14,203 nt of DNA, taken from positions 1-14,203 of the forward strand of contig DKNL01000053.1 of the NCBI GenBank assembly GCA_002474325.1. The letters run 5' to 3'. The notes under the pieces are model-generated. The model did no database searches and had not been told where the DNA came from. It saw only the letters and a list, made by a program, of their open reading frames with translations. This DNA comes from Opitutales bacterium UBA7389. Lineage in GTDB: Bacteria > Verrucomicrobiota > Verrucomicrobiia > Opitutales > Opitutaceae. The position numbers and the translations under genes were made by a program. Of the stretch, positions 8,198 through 14,203 are shown one piece after another. The number at the start of each line of letters is the position of its first letter. The first letter of the stretch is position 1.

Positions 8198-8265
8198 AAG
8201 TAGAACAGGCACCCAGCCTGACAAATGTAAGGATTCAAGGCACATACTGGAAGCCTGTGTTACTT
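8198..8265. repeat. REP-like imperfect bipartite palindrome
   Basis: The outer arms AAGTAGAACAGGC (8198-8210) and GCCTGTGTTACTT (8253-8265) are inverted copies matching at 11 of 13 positions. Inside the left half, CAGGC (8206-8210) and GCCTG (8216-8220) make a second 5-bp hairpin, and the right half, CTGGAAGCCTG, looks like a decayed counterpart. I recall 'aacaggc...ccagcctg...aagcctgtgttactt' as the style of repetitive intergenic elements in Opitutae and related genomes, but copy number cannot be checked here. It sits 30 bases beyond the stop codon of the oxidoreductase gene, where it could stabilise or end the transcript. Confidence 0.5.
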
Positions 8266-8295
8266 TTCGAGGATCCTTGTTTTACTTGTCTCGAC

Positions 8296-9696
8296 CTATA
8301 TCTCCCATCCTGGGCGGACGGGTTCGTTGATGTATTGATCTGCCTCAGGAAGACCGATGGCTTTCATATTTTCGGCATCCCAGCGAATCATGGCTCCGCC
8401 CATACGTACAGACAGTACGCCGAGCAGCGCGATTTCCGTCAGTCTTGAAGCGTAATCAAAATTTGAACTCGCTGCGGGGCCACCCTTGATGGCGTCGATC
8501 CAGTCGCGGTGATGTCCACCCGTGCGGCGTATCGTTTTCGCTGGACGCTTGATAGAGGCTCTCAACTCCTGAGGGAAGATGCGAGGTCCGCCCCCAGCTC
8601 CATCGCATTGGATGGTTCCTTTGGTCCCTTCAAATAGCAGTCCTCGTTTAGAGAGCTGGAAACTTTCGGGGAAAGTTTCGTGCTGGGCGGGACGTCCGGA
8701 TCCTGCGTACCAGGTGATCTTCATAGCCTTCTGCTTACCCTTAGCCTTGAAGTCGAAATAGCCGATTTCGCCGAAGGGGGCAATTTCTTTGTCACTCTGG
8801 CCGATCGGGTAGATTTGCACAGTTTCCGGTTCTTTAAGATCGTAGGCCCAGACGGTAGCATCGATGTCGTGACAAGCGAAGTCGCCAATGGCTCCACAAC
8901 CAAATCGCCAAAAGTCCCGCCAGGTAACTGGCGTATACTCTTTATGATAGGGCATTTCTTCTCTCGGACCGAGCCAGAGATCCCAATCAAAGCCGACCGG
9001 TTTAATCGAAGTTCCCAACGGAAGGCCGGTCAAGCCATTCGTCCAACGAGTAGCATGGCACCAGGAGTGTGACTCTTTTACCTCGCCAATCGCTCCCGCC
9101 CGTAGCAGCTCCACGACCTGGCGGATCCCTTCCGAGCTGTGTCCCATGTTGCCCATTTGCGTGGCGACGCCCGTCTCTTTAGCGATCTCCGCAAGTTTGC
9201 GATTTTCCCAAAGATTATGAGCCAACGGCTTTTCCACATAGACGTGTTTACCCGCTCGCATTGAATTGGCCGCGACGAAGGCATGCGTGTGATCAGGTGT
9301 AGCGCAAAGTACGGCGTCGAGTGCGGTTTCTTTTTCCAGCATTTCCCGAAAGTCTATGTATTCGGCGACTTTAAAATTTGGCGTCTTCTCCTGGTAGTGT
9401 TCTTCGATGATATCCTTTACCGGTCCGCGTCCCGCTAACGCTTTGTAGTAGAATGAATTGAGGTCCCAATATTCCGCGGGATCTGCGATGGCGGTCACTT
9501 GCACATCGTCCATCGGCAGCATCTGAAGGGTATTATGTCGCCCTTGTCCCCCAACGCCAACAATTCCTACGTTCACTTTCTCTGATGGGGCCACGAAATT
9601 GGGACCCCCCAGAACGTGGCGTGGAATAATGGTAGGGAAGGAGACTGCCGCTGTGGCCGCGCTTGCGGTCTTAATAAAATTCCGTCGATGGGTCAT
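8296..9696 (-). CDS. Tat-exported Gfo/Idh/MocA-family oxidoreductase
   Basis: This 466-residue NAD(P)-dependent oxidoreductase probably acts on a sugar, polyol or derivative outside the cytoplasm. The N-terminus MTHRRNFIKTASAATAAVSF holds the twin-arginine motif RRNFIK and a hydrophobic stretch, typical of PVC-group members. The Rossmann loop is GIVGVGGQG (44-52), CATPDHTH is at 131-138, the family motif EKP is at 155-157, and GDFACHDID (271-279) gives the conserved Gly-Asp/His-Asp set of the C-terminal domain. I chose ATG at 9696: AGGAG (9710-9706) lies 9 bases upstream, whereas an in-frame TTG at 9702 would leave only 3 bases. The gene stands alone on its strand, converging with the efflux operon and diverging from the DUF5916 gene. 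The substrate cannot be assigned, as this family is highly paralogous in such genomes. Confidence 0.92.
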   Translation of the reverse strand: MTHRRNFIKTASAATAAVSFPTIIPRHVLGGPNFVAPSEKVNVGIVGVGGQGRHNTLQMLPMDDVQVTAIADPAEYWDLNSFYYKALAGRGPVKDIIEEHYQEKTPNFKVAEYIDFREMLEKETALDAVLCATPDHTHAFVAANSMRAGKHVYVEKPLAHNLWENRKLAEIAKETGVATQMGNMGHSSEGIRQVVELLRAGAIGEVKESHSWCHATRWTNGLTGLPLGTSIKPVGFDWDLWLGPREEMPYHKEYTPVTWRDFWRFGCGAIGDFACHDIDATVWAYDLKEPETVQIYPIGQSDKEIAPFGEIGYFDFKAKGKQKAMKITWYAGSGRPAQHETFPESFQLSKRGLLFEGTKGTIQCDGAGGGPRIFPQELRASIKRPAKTIRRTGGHHRDWIDAIKGGPAASSNFDYASRLTEIALLGVLSVRMGGAMIRWDAENMKAIGLPEADQYINEPVRPGWEI

Positions 9697-10069
9697 GGGC
9701 AAAGGCTCCTTGGTTTAGAATGATAGTTAATGTAGGGTTGGGGGAATACGAATCTTCAATTAAGCTGAACGACAATTGTTGCCAAGTCGAGCTTGTTGGA
9801 TAGAGTAGAGCAAGAGAATCAATGGGATGATGGGCTTGGAGACTTCGTCAAAACGGTATTGCCCGGGACTTACTGGAAAAAGGAGATGACTACTAGCTTC
9901 GCTGCCGTTGGGTCAATTCCAGACTACCATTTGATTCCGATAATCAGGTCTCGAATTTACTACGTCATCCTACCGCTTGTTTGACACATCAGGTTTTAGG
10001 CTATTCGTTTTGACGTTCTGAGGATGTCCCTACAATCGGTAGCGAACCTCTTTTCCTTTTTGTTTAAAA
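9697..10069. other. Divergent intergenic region, 373 bases, no assured gene
   Basis: This region should carry the promoters of both the oxidoreductase gene (minus) and the DUF5916 gene (plus). The only longish open stretch (9793-9984, plus) has no recognisable domain, no ribosome-binding site and no start context, and I treat it as chance. The oxidoreductase Shine-Dalgarno is at 9710-9706. I see no RNA gene or strong palindrome. Confidence 0.5.
10010..10036 (+). promoter_or_regulatory. Candidate promoter for the DUF5916 gene
   Basis: TTGACG (10010-10015) and TACAAT (10031-10036) are near-consensus -35 and -10 boxes (5 of 6 each), but the 15-base spacer is short. A start near 10043 would give a leader of about 27 bases before the ATG at 10070. 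A perfect TTGACA at 9981-9986 lacks a good -10 partner. Weak to moderate call. Confidence 0.33.
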
Positions 10070-12304
10070 ATGTTTGTGGATTGCCTCAGGTATTGCTTGT
10101 TAGTTTGCCTTCCCCTTTCTGCGGAAGCGGTCATGCGTACGGTTCCGAATAACCCGGAGATTCCGGAGTATCGCCTCGAGAAAGGCTATAAGCCGAAACT
10201 CGACGCTGTTCGAGCGGAAACAAAGCCGAAGATTGATGCTTATTTCGATGACGAGGTTTGGCAAAAGGCGCCTGTAGGTGGTCCTATTATTCAGAATGTT
10301 CCTAGCCCTGGAAAAGCGATGGATCAGCAGACTGAATTTCGGGTAGCCTACGACAGTCGCAATGTGTACGTCGCGATATGGTGCTGGGATACAGATCCGG
10401 ATAAAATTATAGCCCGCTACATGCGGCGGGATGATACCTTGCGACCTGATGATTACGTTATTCTCGTCTTCGATACTTTTAACGATGAGCGTAACGGTTA
10501 CTGGTTTCGGTTCAACCCGAACGGAGCACGTCAAGACGGAATCATTAGCAACAATATTAATATTAATACACAGTGGGATGGCATATGGGATGTGAAAACG
10601 CGCGTTACCGAAGATGGTTGGGTTGCGGAAGCGGCTTTTCCGTTGACGACCTTCAGTTTTGATCCGGAAACAAGCATATGGGGGCTGAATGTTAGCCGAA
10701 GCTTGAAAAGGAAGAACCAACGTGGCATCTGGGCGTCACCTCGATCATCGATGCGTTCTTATTATGTGGCCGAAGCCGGAAAATTGCATGGTCTAAGCGA
10801 CTTGAAGCAAGGATTGGGATTAGAATTCAATCCTTACATATTGGGGACGCAATCTAAGGACAGTATTGCCGGCACAGATAATTTCGATTTCGAACTGGGT
10901 GGCGATGTGCGCTATCGCATCTCTCCGAAAATGGGCGCTACTTTCAGCTACAACACGGATTTCGCTGCCGCGGAAACGGATGCTCGGCAGGTGAATCTGA
11001 CCCGCTTTTCGTTGTTCTTTCCTGAAAAGCGACGTTTTTTTTTAGAGGATGTGGGGGTATTCAATTTTGGAGGATTGGAGGGACGATTTCGAAGGGGACA
11101 GCGAACAACGCCATCCTTTCTCCCCTATTTTAGTCGGCGCATTGGACTGAACAGCAGCGGTCAAGTTGTACCTCTTTTAGGTGCCTTGAAAGTATCCGGA
11201 AGAGTGGGTGAATACGATATTGGAGTGATAGATGCTTTTATCGATGATTCGGATACATTGGATAGTCAGAACGTTTTTATTGGGCGCGTTTCCAAACAAG
11301 TGCTCGAGCAATCGACCGTTGGGTTCTTGTTAACTCACGGAGATCCCAATTCGGAATTCGACAATCTGGTTTTCGGATCGGACTTTAGGTACCTTACCAA
11401 CGACTTCCTGGGAAAATACCGCTTGGAGGCCAATGCGTATGCTATCGGATCCCATTCGGACGATCCCCGTTTCGACGATGGACTAGCGCCGAGCTTTGGG
11501 GGGAACTTCGTATTGCCAGCTGACGAATTCGAGATCGACGGAGCCTTTATGCAGTTGGACGACAAATTTAATCCGGCTCTAGGCTTTGCTCCTCGCAAGG
11601 GTATCCGCCGCTATTCGACTACTTGGACTTATCAACCAAGACCTCAAGAGGTTCAATGGCTCCGACAGTATATTCTGTCCTACGAAGGTGAGTACATAAC
11701 TAATCTAGACGATCAGTTGGAATCCTCTCGGCACGTATTCACACCGCTGAGTCTGGAGTTCGAATCTTCTGATGAAATTTATTTTCAGTTTGAAAATAGT
11801 TTCGATGCTCCGCTTGAGGATTTCACTGTGCTCAGAAGCGGGATTGTTCCTGTAGGCGATTATGAATGGAACCGAGGGATACTCGGTTTATCGACTGCGA
11901 CGCAGCGTATGCTGAGCATGGAATACGAGTACTCTTTCGGCAGTTTCTACGACGGTGAACGAAAGGAGCATGCTGTAGAGTTCAGCATCGTCCCGTCAAA
12001 GCATTTTGGGCTAGAAGTTGCCTATACTTACCAGGATGTTCGATTGCCCAATGCGGCGTTCGATATTGAGCTGGCATCATTGACTGCCCTTGTAAATGTG
12101 ACGCCGGATCTTACATGGTCAAATCTTGCCCAATACGATACGATTTCCGATACAATGGGAATCAATAGCCGCTTGATATGGGAATATCGGCCCGGCAAAA
12201 AGCTTTTTCTAGTTGTAAATCAAAGTTATTTGGATGAGCGAACAGGATTTGTACGCCAGCAAATGGATACAACGTTTAAACTGAGTTCTATCTTTAGGTT
12301 CTAA
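10070..12304 (+). CDS. CBM9-like / DUF5916 outer-membrane beta-barrel protein
   Basis: This 744-residue protein has three parts: a signal peptide (1-20, ending SAEA), a CBM9-like beta-sandwich domain (about 52-210, with IDAYFDDEVWQKA, TEFRVAYDSRNVYVAIWC and GYWFRFNPNGARQDG), and a DUF5916 C-terminal region (about 240-744). The family hallmark is present: FSYNTDFAAAETDARQVNL, then LFFPEKRRFFLED (about 292-327). The C-terminus ends SIFRF, with the terminal Phe typical of outer-membrane barrels, and alternating aromatic strands fill the second half. The molecular role of DUF5916 is not established; the CBM9-like part suggests glycan binding, which is inference. There is no Shine-Dalgarno, only an AT-rich leader, before the ATG; the signal peptide supports this start. 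It is monocistronic, and a remnant of another gene abuts its 3' end. Confidence 0.88.
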   Translation: MFVDCLRYCLLVCLPLSAEAVMRTVPNNPEIPEYRLEKGYKPKLDAVRAETKPKIDAYFDDEVWQKAPVGGPIIQNVPSPGKAMDQQTEFRVAYDSRNVYVAIWCWDTDPDKIIARYMRRDDTLRPDDYVILVFDTFNDERNGYWFRFNPNGARQDGIISNNININTQWDGIWDVKTRVTEDGWVAEAAFPLTTFSFDPETSIWGLNVSRSLKRKNQRGIWASPRSSMRSYYVAEAGKLHGLSDLKQGLGLEFNPYILGTQSKDSIAGTDNFDFELGGDVRYRISPKMGATFSYNTDFAAAETDARQVNLTRFSLFFPEKRRFFLEDVGVFNFGGLEGRFRRGQRTTPSFLPYFSRRIGLNSSGQVVPLLGALKVSGRVGEYDIGVIDAFIDDSDTLDSQNVFIGRVSKQVLEQSTVGFLLTHGDPNSEFDNLVFGSDFRYLTNDFLGKYRLEANAYAIGSHSDDPRFDDGLAPSFGGNFVLPADEFEIDGAFMQLDDKFNPALGFAPRKGIRRYSTTWTYQPRPQEVQWLRQYILSYEGEYITNLDDQLESSRHVFTPLSLEFESSDEIYFQFENSFDAPLEDFTVLRSGIVPVGDYEWNRGILGLSTATQRMLSMEYEYSFGSFYDGERKEHAVEFSIVPSKHFGLEVAYTYQDVRLPNAAFDIELASLTALVNVTPDLTWSNLAQYDTISDTMGINSRLIWEYRPGKKLFLVVNQSYLDERTGFVRQQMDTTFKLSSIFRF

Positions 12305-12492
12305 AAAAGTTTTAGGTTTTCTTTCCAAACGGAACCGCCGAGATAGCAGACATCTTGGTCCTGAATAGCTTCGATGGTCTTTTGCGTAAGTGAAACCTTG
12401 GTGTGGTCATCGTGCTCTGCTAGCCCGAAGCGGACAATCACTTGATTGAAAACTATAGTATTTAAAACTGAGATGCCACTCTCTTTCACCAA
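12301..12492 (-). pseudogene. Remnant of group II PLP-dependent decarboxylase (C-terminal piece)
   Basis: The minus-strand frame of about 63 codons contains VLNTIVFNQVIVRFG and VCYLGGSVWKE. These resemble the conserved C-terminal stretch of pyridoxal-dependent (aromatic amino acid/glutamate type) decarboxylases, typically VLNxVVLNQVLVRFG ... TCWxGGTVWxG. The PLP-lysine region and everything N-terminal are missing, and the usual continuation after TVWxG (MRISVSSW-like) is replaced by a few residues and a stop that overlaps the 3' end of the DUF5916 gene. It cannot encode a working enzyme. The upstream in-frame codons show no start with a ribosome-binding site. Homology is recognised by eye and is fairly sure; the exact boundaries are not. 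Confidence 0.65.
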
Positions 12493-12718
12493 GAAAAAAC
12501 AGTACCGATCATATGAAACAAGTCTGCGCGAAAACGGCTTTTGGGTGAGCGTTTTGAGTACCTAAATACGAAACGATATCGAGTTCGATGCTGTCTATAA
12601 ATGGGAAGCCCGAACAGACGTTTTCACTGGGGACATGATCCATGCAGCCGCTATTAAATACTTCGACGGCACCAACTATTTTGAGGTAAAGCTACTCCCG
12701 GAAGAAGCAGAGAAATAA
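12491..12718 (+). pseudogene. Remnant of M16 (pitrilysin/insulinase) peptidase, C-terminal piece with in-frame stop
   Basis: Plus-strand codons read QYRSYETSLRENGFWVSVL, an in-frame TAA at 12563-12565, then in the same frame IRNDIEFDAVYKW and AAIKYFDGTNYFEVKLLPEE, ending at TAA 12716-12718. This matches the C-terminal end of M16 zinc peptidases, where (R/Y)ETSLRxNGFWL is followed about 45 residues later by AAxKYFDxxNYVxVxLxPE. The zinc-binding HxxEH domain and most of the protein are absent. The reading frame is intact apart from the one nonsense codon, which suggests fairly recent decay. The fragment begins at the same point (about 12491) where the decarboxylase remnant begins on the other strand. 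Confidence 0.68.
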
Positions 12719-12756
12719 ACCGGGACCGCTTGGAGAGTGACTATTGTAGTGCGGAG

Positions 12757-13386
12757 CTACTTGATGAAAACGTAGCGTTCGAGACGGGAGACTTCCTTGT
12801 CATCGACGTATTTGCCGATTTCATGACGAAACTGCTGTATGGAAGTGTAAGGACGATATTCCTCAAATTCGTGAACCATCTTGCGGCTCATGCCGGGAAT
12901 ACTTCTAAAGGTATCCGATGAAGCCGAGTTCAAGTCTATGGGGACGAATACGTATTGTTCGAACCGGGCGACTTCCTTGTCGTCGACGTACTTCCCGATT
13001 TCTCGTTGAAACTGCTTGATAGAGGCGTAGGGCCGGTATTCCTCAAACTCGTGTTTCATTTTGCGGCTAATTCCTGGAACGAGTCCCAACTCTTCATCGG
13101 ATACCGTATTGAGATTGATCGGGAGAAACAGTTTGGCCCGCAGGGTCTCTTTGTCTTTGCTGGAAAGATTATCGCCTATGATCTTGTCGATTTGCAGGTT
13201 CGATGAGATCGGGCGGGCTTTAATGATCTTGTCGGCAATCGCTGTCGTTAACCCTGGGAGAGCGGTTAGTTCGCCTTTCTTGGCGAGATTTGGATTGATT
13301 ACGTTCGCGTTAGCACCGACTTGGGCGAAGCCCATGTAGCAGAAACTCAAACATACAAGTGTTGTGATTATCTTGGCAATGTGCAT
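12757..13386 (-). CDS. Secreted protein with three helix-hairpin-helix (ComEA-like) repeats
   Basis: This 209-residue protein has a signal peptide (1-21, ending GFAQ) and three helix-hairpin-helix units of the ComEA type, known for non-specific DNA binding. They are at about 32-60 (LTALPGLTTAIADKIIKARP), 89-148 and 149-208. The last two are tandem copies of exactly 60 residues, identical at 40 positions, each with PG(I/M)SRKM, HEFEEYRPY, EIGKYVDDKEV and YVF. In DNA they occupy 13122-12943 and 12942-12763. The start is well supported: AGGAG (13397-13393) lies 6 bases before the ATG. A role in binding DNA in the periplasm or at the surface, such as uptake for transformation, is possible, but there is no ComEC or pilus gene here. 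Residues such as Tyr, Asp and Glu after each hairpin are not typical of ComEA, so a protein-interaction role is also possible. Confidence 0.85.
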   Translation of the reverse strand: MHIAKIITTLVCLSFCYMGFAQVGANANVINPNLAKKGELTALPGLTTAIADKIIKARPISSNLQIDKIIGDNLSSKDKETLRAKLFLPINLNTVSDEELGLVPGISRKMKHEFEEYRPYASIKQFQREIGKYVDDKEVARFEQYVFVPIDLNSASSDTFRSIPGMSRKMVHEFEEYRPYTSIQQFRHEIGKYVDDKEVSRLERYVFIK

Positions 13387-13424
13387 GGTTGTCTCCTAAT
13401 TATGATTACAAGCAGTTTTTGGAA

Positions 13425-13997
13425 ATGTTGAAGCTATCAATTTTATTGGGTTCCCGGTATTTTGCTTGGTCGATTTTATTCGGTCCCGTCTTTTGGATCA
13501 GTTGGCGCTACCTTTCGGGAGCCCTGTACTATGGCGAGTTCATTCATGTAACGGGAGAACTATCGGCCCGGTTACTTATTATTACTCTGGCAGTAACCCC
13601 TTTGCGTCGATTATTCCCGAGAAAGCTGTGGACGGCTTGGTTGTTGAGGCAGCAGCGATATCTTGGATTGGCTGCTTTTGCTTACGCCGTGCCCCACATG
13701 ATCGCTTATTTGTTCAAGCTGAGCGATGCATCACGAGTTTTAAAAGAGGCTGGTGAGATCGGGATGCTGACCGGCTGGCTCGCAATGCTGATATTTTTAG
13801 CTTTGGCGATCTCGAGTAACGATGCTTCGATTCGGGCCTTGGGCAAGCGTTGGAAAAGTCTGCACCGCTTTGTCTATGCTGCCGCTATCTTGACCTTATT
13901 GCACTGGATCTTAACATCCTTCGACCCATCTGAGGGCTATATTCACGCGGCGGTTCTGCTTGGTATCCAGTCCCTTCGCTTTTTGCCCAAGCGTTAG
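13425..13997 (+). CDS. msrQ: MsrQ/YedZ-like haem membrane subunit (ferric reductase-like domain)
   Basis: MsrQ is the inner-membrane cytochrome b subunit that passes electrons to the periplasmic methionine sulfoxide reductase MsrP. From this ATG the protein has 190 residues and five to six membrane segments. Family marks are HVTGE (His41), LAVTPLRRLFPRK, LRQQRYLGLAAFAYAVPH (His91), and KRWKSLHRFVYA with LLHW (His147, His160), which are the haem-ligand and ferric-reductase positions. The frame stays open upstream to a TTG at 13389. That start would lie only 2 bases from the divergent HhH gene and cover its ribosome-binding site, and no Shine-Dalgarno precedes either option, so 13425 is preferred but not certain. 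MsrP is absent downstream within this window, so this is either an orphan, a fused partner located elsewhere, or a related quinone/haem reductase. Confidence 0.85.
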   Translation: MLKLSILLGSRYFAWSILFGPVFWISWRYLSGALYYGEFIHVTGELSARLLIITLAVTPLRRLFPRKLWTAWLLRQQRYLGLAAFAYAVPHMIAYLFKLSDASRVLKEAGEIGMLTGWLAMLIFLALAISSNDASIRALGKRWKSLHRFVYAAAILTLLHWILTSFDPSEGYIHAAVLLGIQSLRFLPKR

Positions 13998-14022
13998 TTG
14001 ATTAAAACTAAAGAGATTTTTT
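13994..14022 (+). terminator. Weak candidate intrinsic terminator after msrQ
   Basis: TTAGTT (13994-13999) and AACTAA (14006-14011) form a 6-bp AT-rich stem that includes the stop codon, followed after five bases by a run of six T (14017-14022). The stem is weak, so this is a possibility rather than a firm call. Confidence 0.28.
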
Positions 14023-14203
14023 AACATCGCTTCGCTGGATCCGCTTCGCGGCAAAGATCCCGACCCACTCGACAAGCTCATGCTTGAAGGTCGGGGAAGG
14101 TTTTTTCGGAATAGATATCCAAGCGAGAATTTTGATATTCGTATGGTAGGGCTGACTAACCCTAGTCAGCCAAGTGGATTGTCCATCCGTCACGGGACGA
14201 AGC
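14023..14203. other. Right-edge region: hairpin and short repeats, no assured gene
   Basis: A perfect 9-bp stem, GGCTGACTA (14150-14158) with TAGTCAGCC (14163-14171) and loop ACCC, is the strongest feature. CGCTTCGC occurs twice as a direct repeat (14028-14035 and 14042-14049), and CCGC/GCGG (14041-14051) makes a tiny hairpin. A minus-strand frame is open from the right edge down to a TAG at 14010-14008 (about 64 codons) and could be the tail of a gene entering from the right, but I recognise no domain and its lysine-rich, motif-free reading looks more like intergenic repeat sequence. Confidence 0.4.

Noticed and set aside
8035..8238. 67-codon minus-strand frame in the convergent gap
   Set aside because: Spans the palindromes at 8097-8142 and the REP-like arm; no start context or domain, better explained as repeat DNA.
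7652..8295. Intact REP-associated transposase or insertion sequence
   Set aside because: No Y1 transposase HxH motif, no long frame and no target-site duplication could be seen; only short palindromes and a small unassigned fragment.
8680..9072. 130-codon plus-strand frame opposite the oxidoreductase gene
   Set aside because: Antisense to conserved Gfo/Idh/MocA motifs; its translation shows no family features.
9793..9984. 63-codon plus-strand frame between the oxidoreductase and DUF5916 genes
   Set aside because: Starts with TTG, has no ribosome-binding site, and shows no motif or signal peptide.
10100..10720. 206-codon open frame on the minus strand opposite the DUF5916 gene
   Set aside because: Lies wholly antisense to a well-supported gene with clear CBM9/DUF5916 motifs, has no domain of its own and no ribosome-binding site.

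Overview
The window looks like chromosomal DNA of a Gram-negative bacterium, most likely marine Verrucomicrobiota (Opitutae/Puniceicoccales type) or a close relative in the PVC group. This is an inference from gene content: a formylglycine sulfatase overlapping an L-rhamnose mutarotase gene, a Tat-exported Gfo/Idh/MocA oxidoreductase, a CBM9-DUF5916 outer-membrane protein, and degenerate 'CAGGC...GCCTG...TACTT' intergenic palindromes. No rRNA, tRNA, CRISPR array, phage gene or intact transposase is visible.

Layout. (1) 1-1644, minus strand: a secreted type I sulfatase followed with a 4-base overlap by rhaM (L-rhamnose mutarotase), which runs off the left edge. This looks like the edge of a locus for sulfated, rhamnose-containing polysaccharide. 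(2) 1815-7651, plus strand: a complete tripartite RND efflux operon of outer-membrane factor lipoprotein, periplasmic adaptor and inner-membrane permease, with a 4-base overlap between the first two genes and 15 bases between the last two. (3) 7652-8295: a 644-base convergent gap with no intact gene but several palindromes, including a REP-like bipartite element. (4) 8296-9696, minus strand: a Tat-signal Gfo/Idh/MocA oxidoreductase. (5) 9697-10069: a divergent intergenic region. (6) 10070-12304, plus strand: a CBM9-like/DUF5916 outer-membrane barrel protein. (7) 12301-12718: a gene graveyard holding the C-terminal remnant of a group II PLP-dependent decarboxylase (minus) head-to-head with the C-terminal remnant of an M16 peptidase (plus), which carries an in-frame stop. 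(8) 12757-13386, minus strand: a secreted protein with three helix-hairpin-helix repeats, two of them a 60-residue tandem duplication. It is transcribed divergently from an MsrQ/YedZ-like haem membrane protein (about 13425-13997). (9) 13998-14203: no assured gene, but a hairpin and short repeats.

How the genes fit together: the sulfatase and rhaM plausibly serve one pathway, desulfation of a polysaccharide in the periplasm and then interconversion of released L-rhamnose anomers in the cytoplasm. The three efflux proteins form one envelope-spanning pump of unknown substrate. The oxidoreductase and the DUF5916 protein are separate units that share a divergent promoter region. MsrQ normally works with the periplasmic methionine sulfoxide reductase MsrP, which is not in this window. 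I found no convincing wholly new system. The most unusual items are the head-to-head remnant pair, the recently duplicated HhH protein, the REP-like elements and the permease lacking the usual TM10 lysine.
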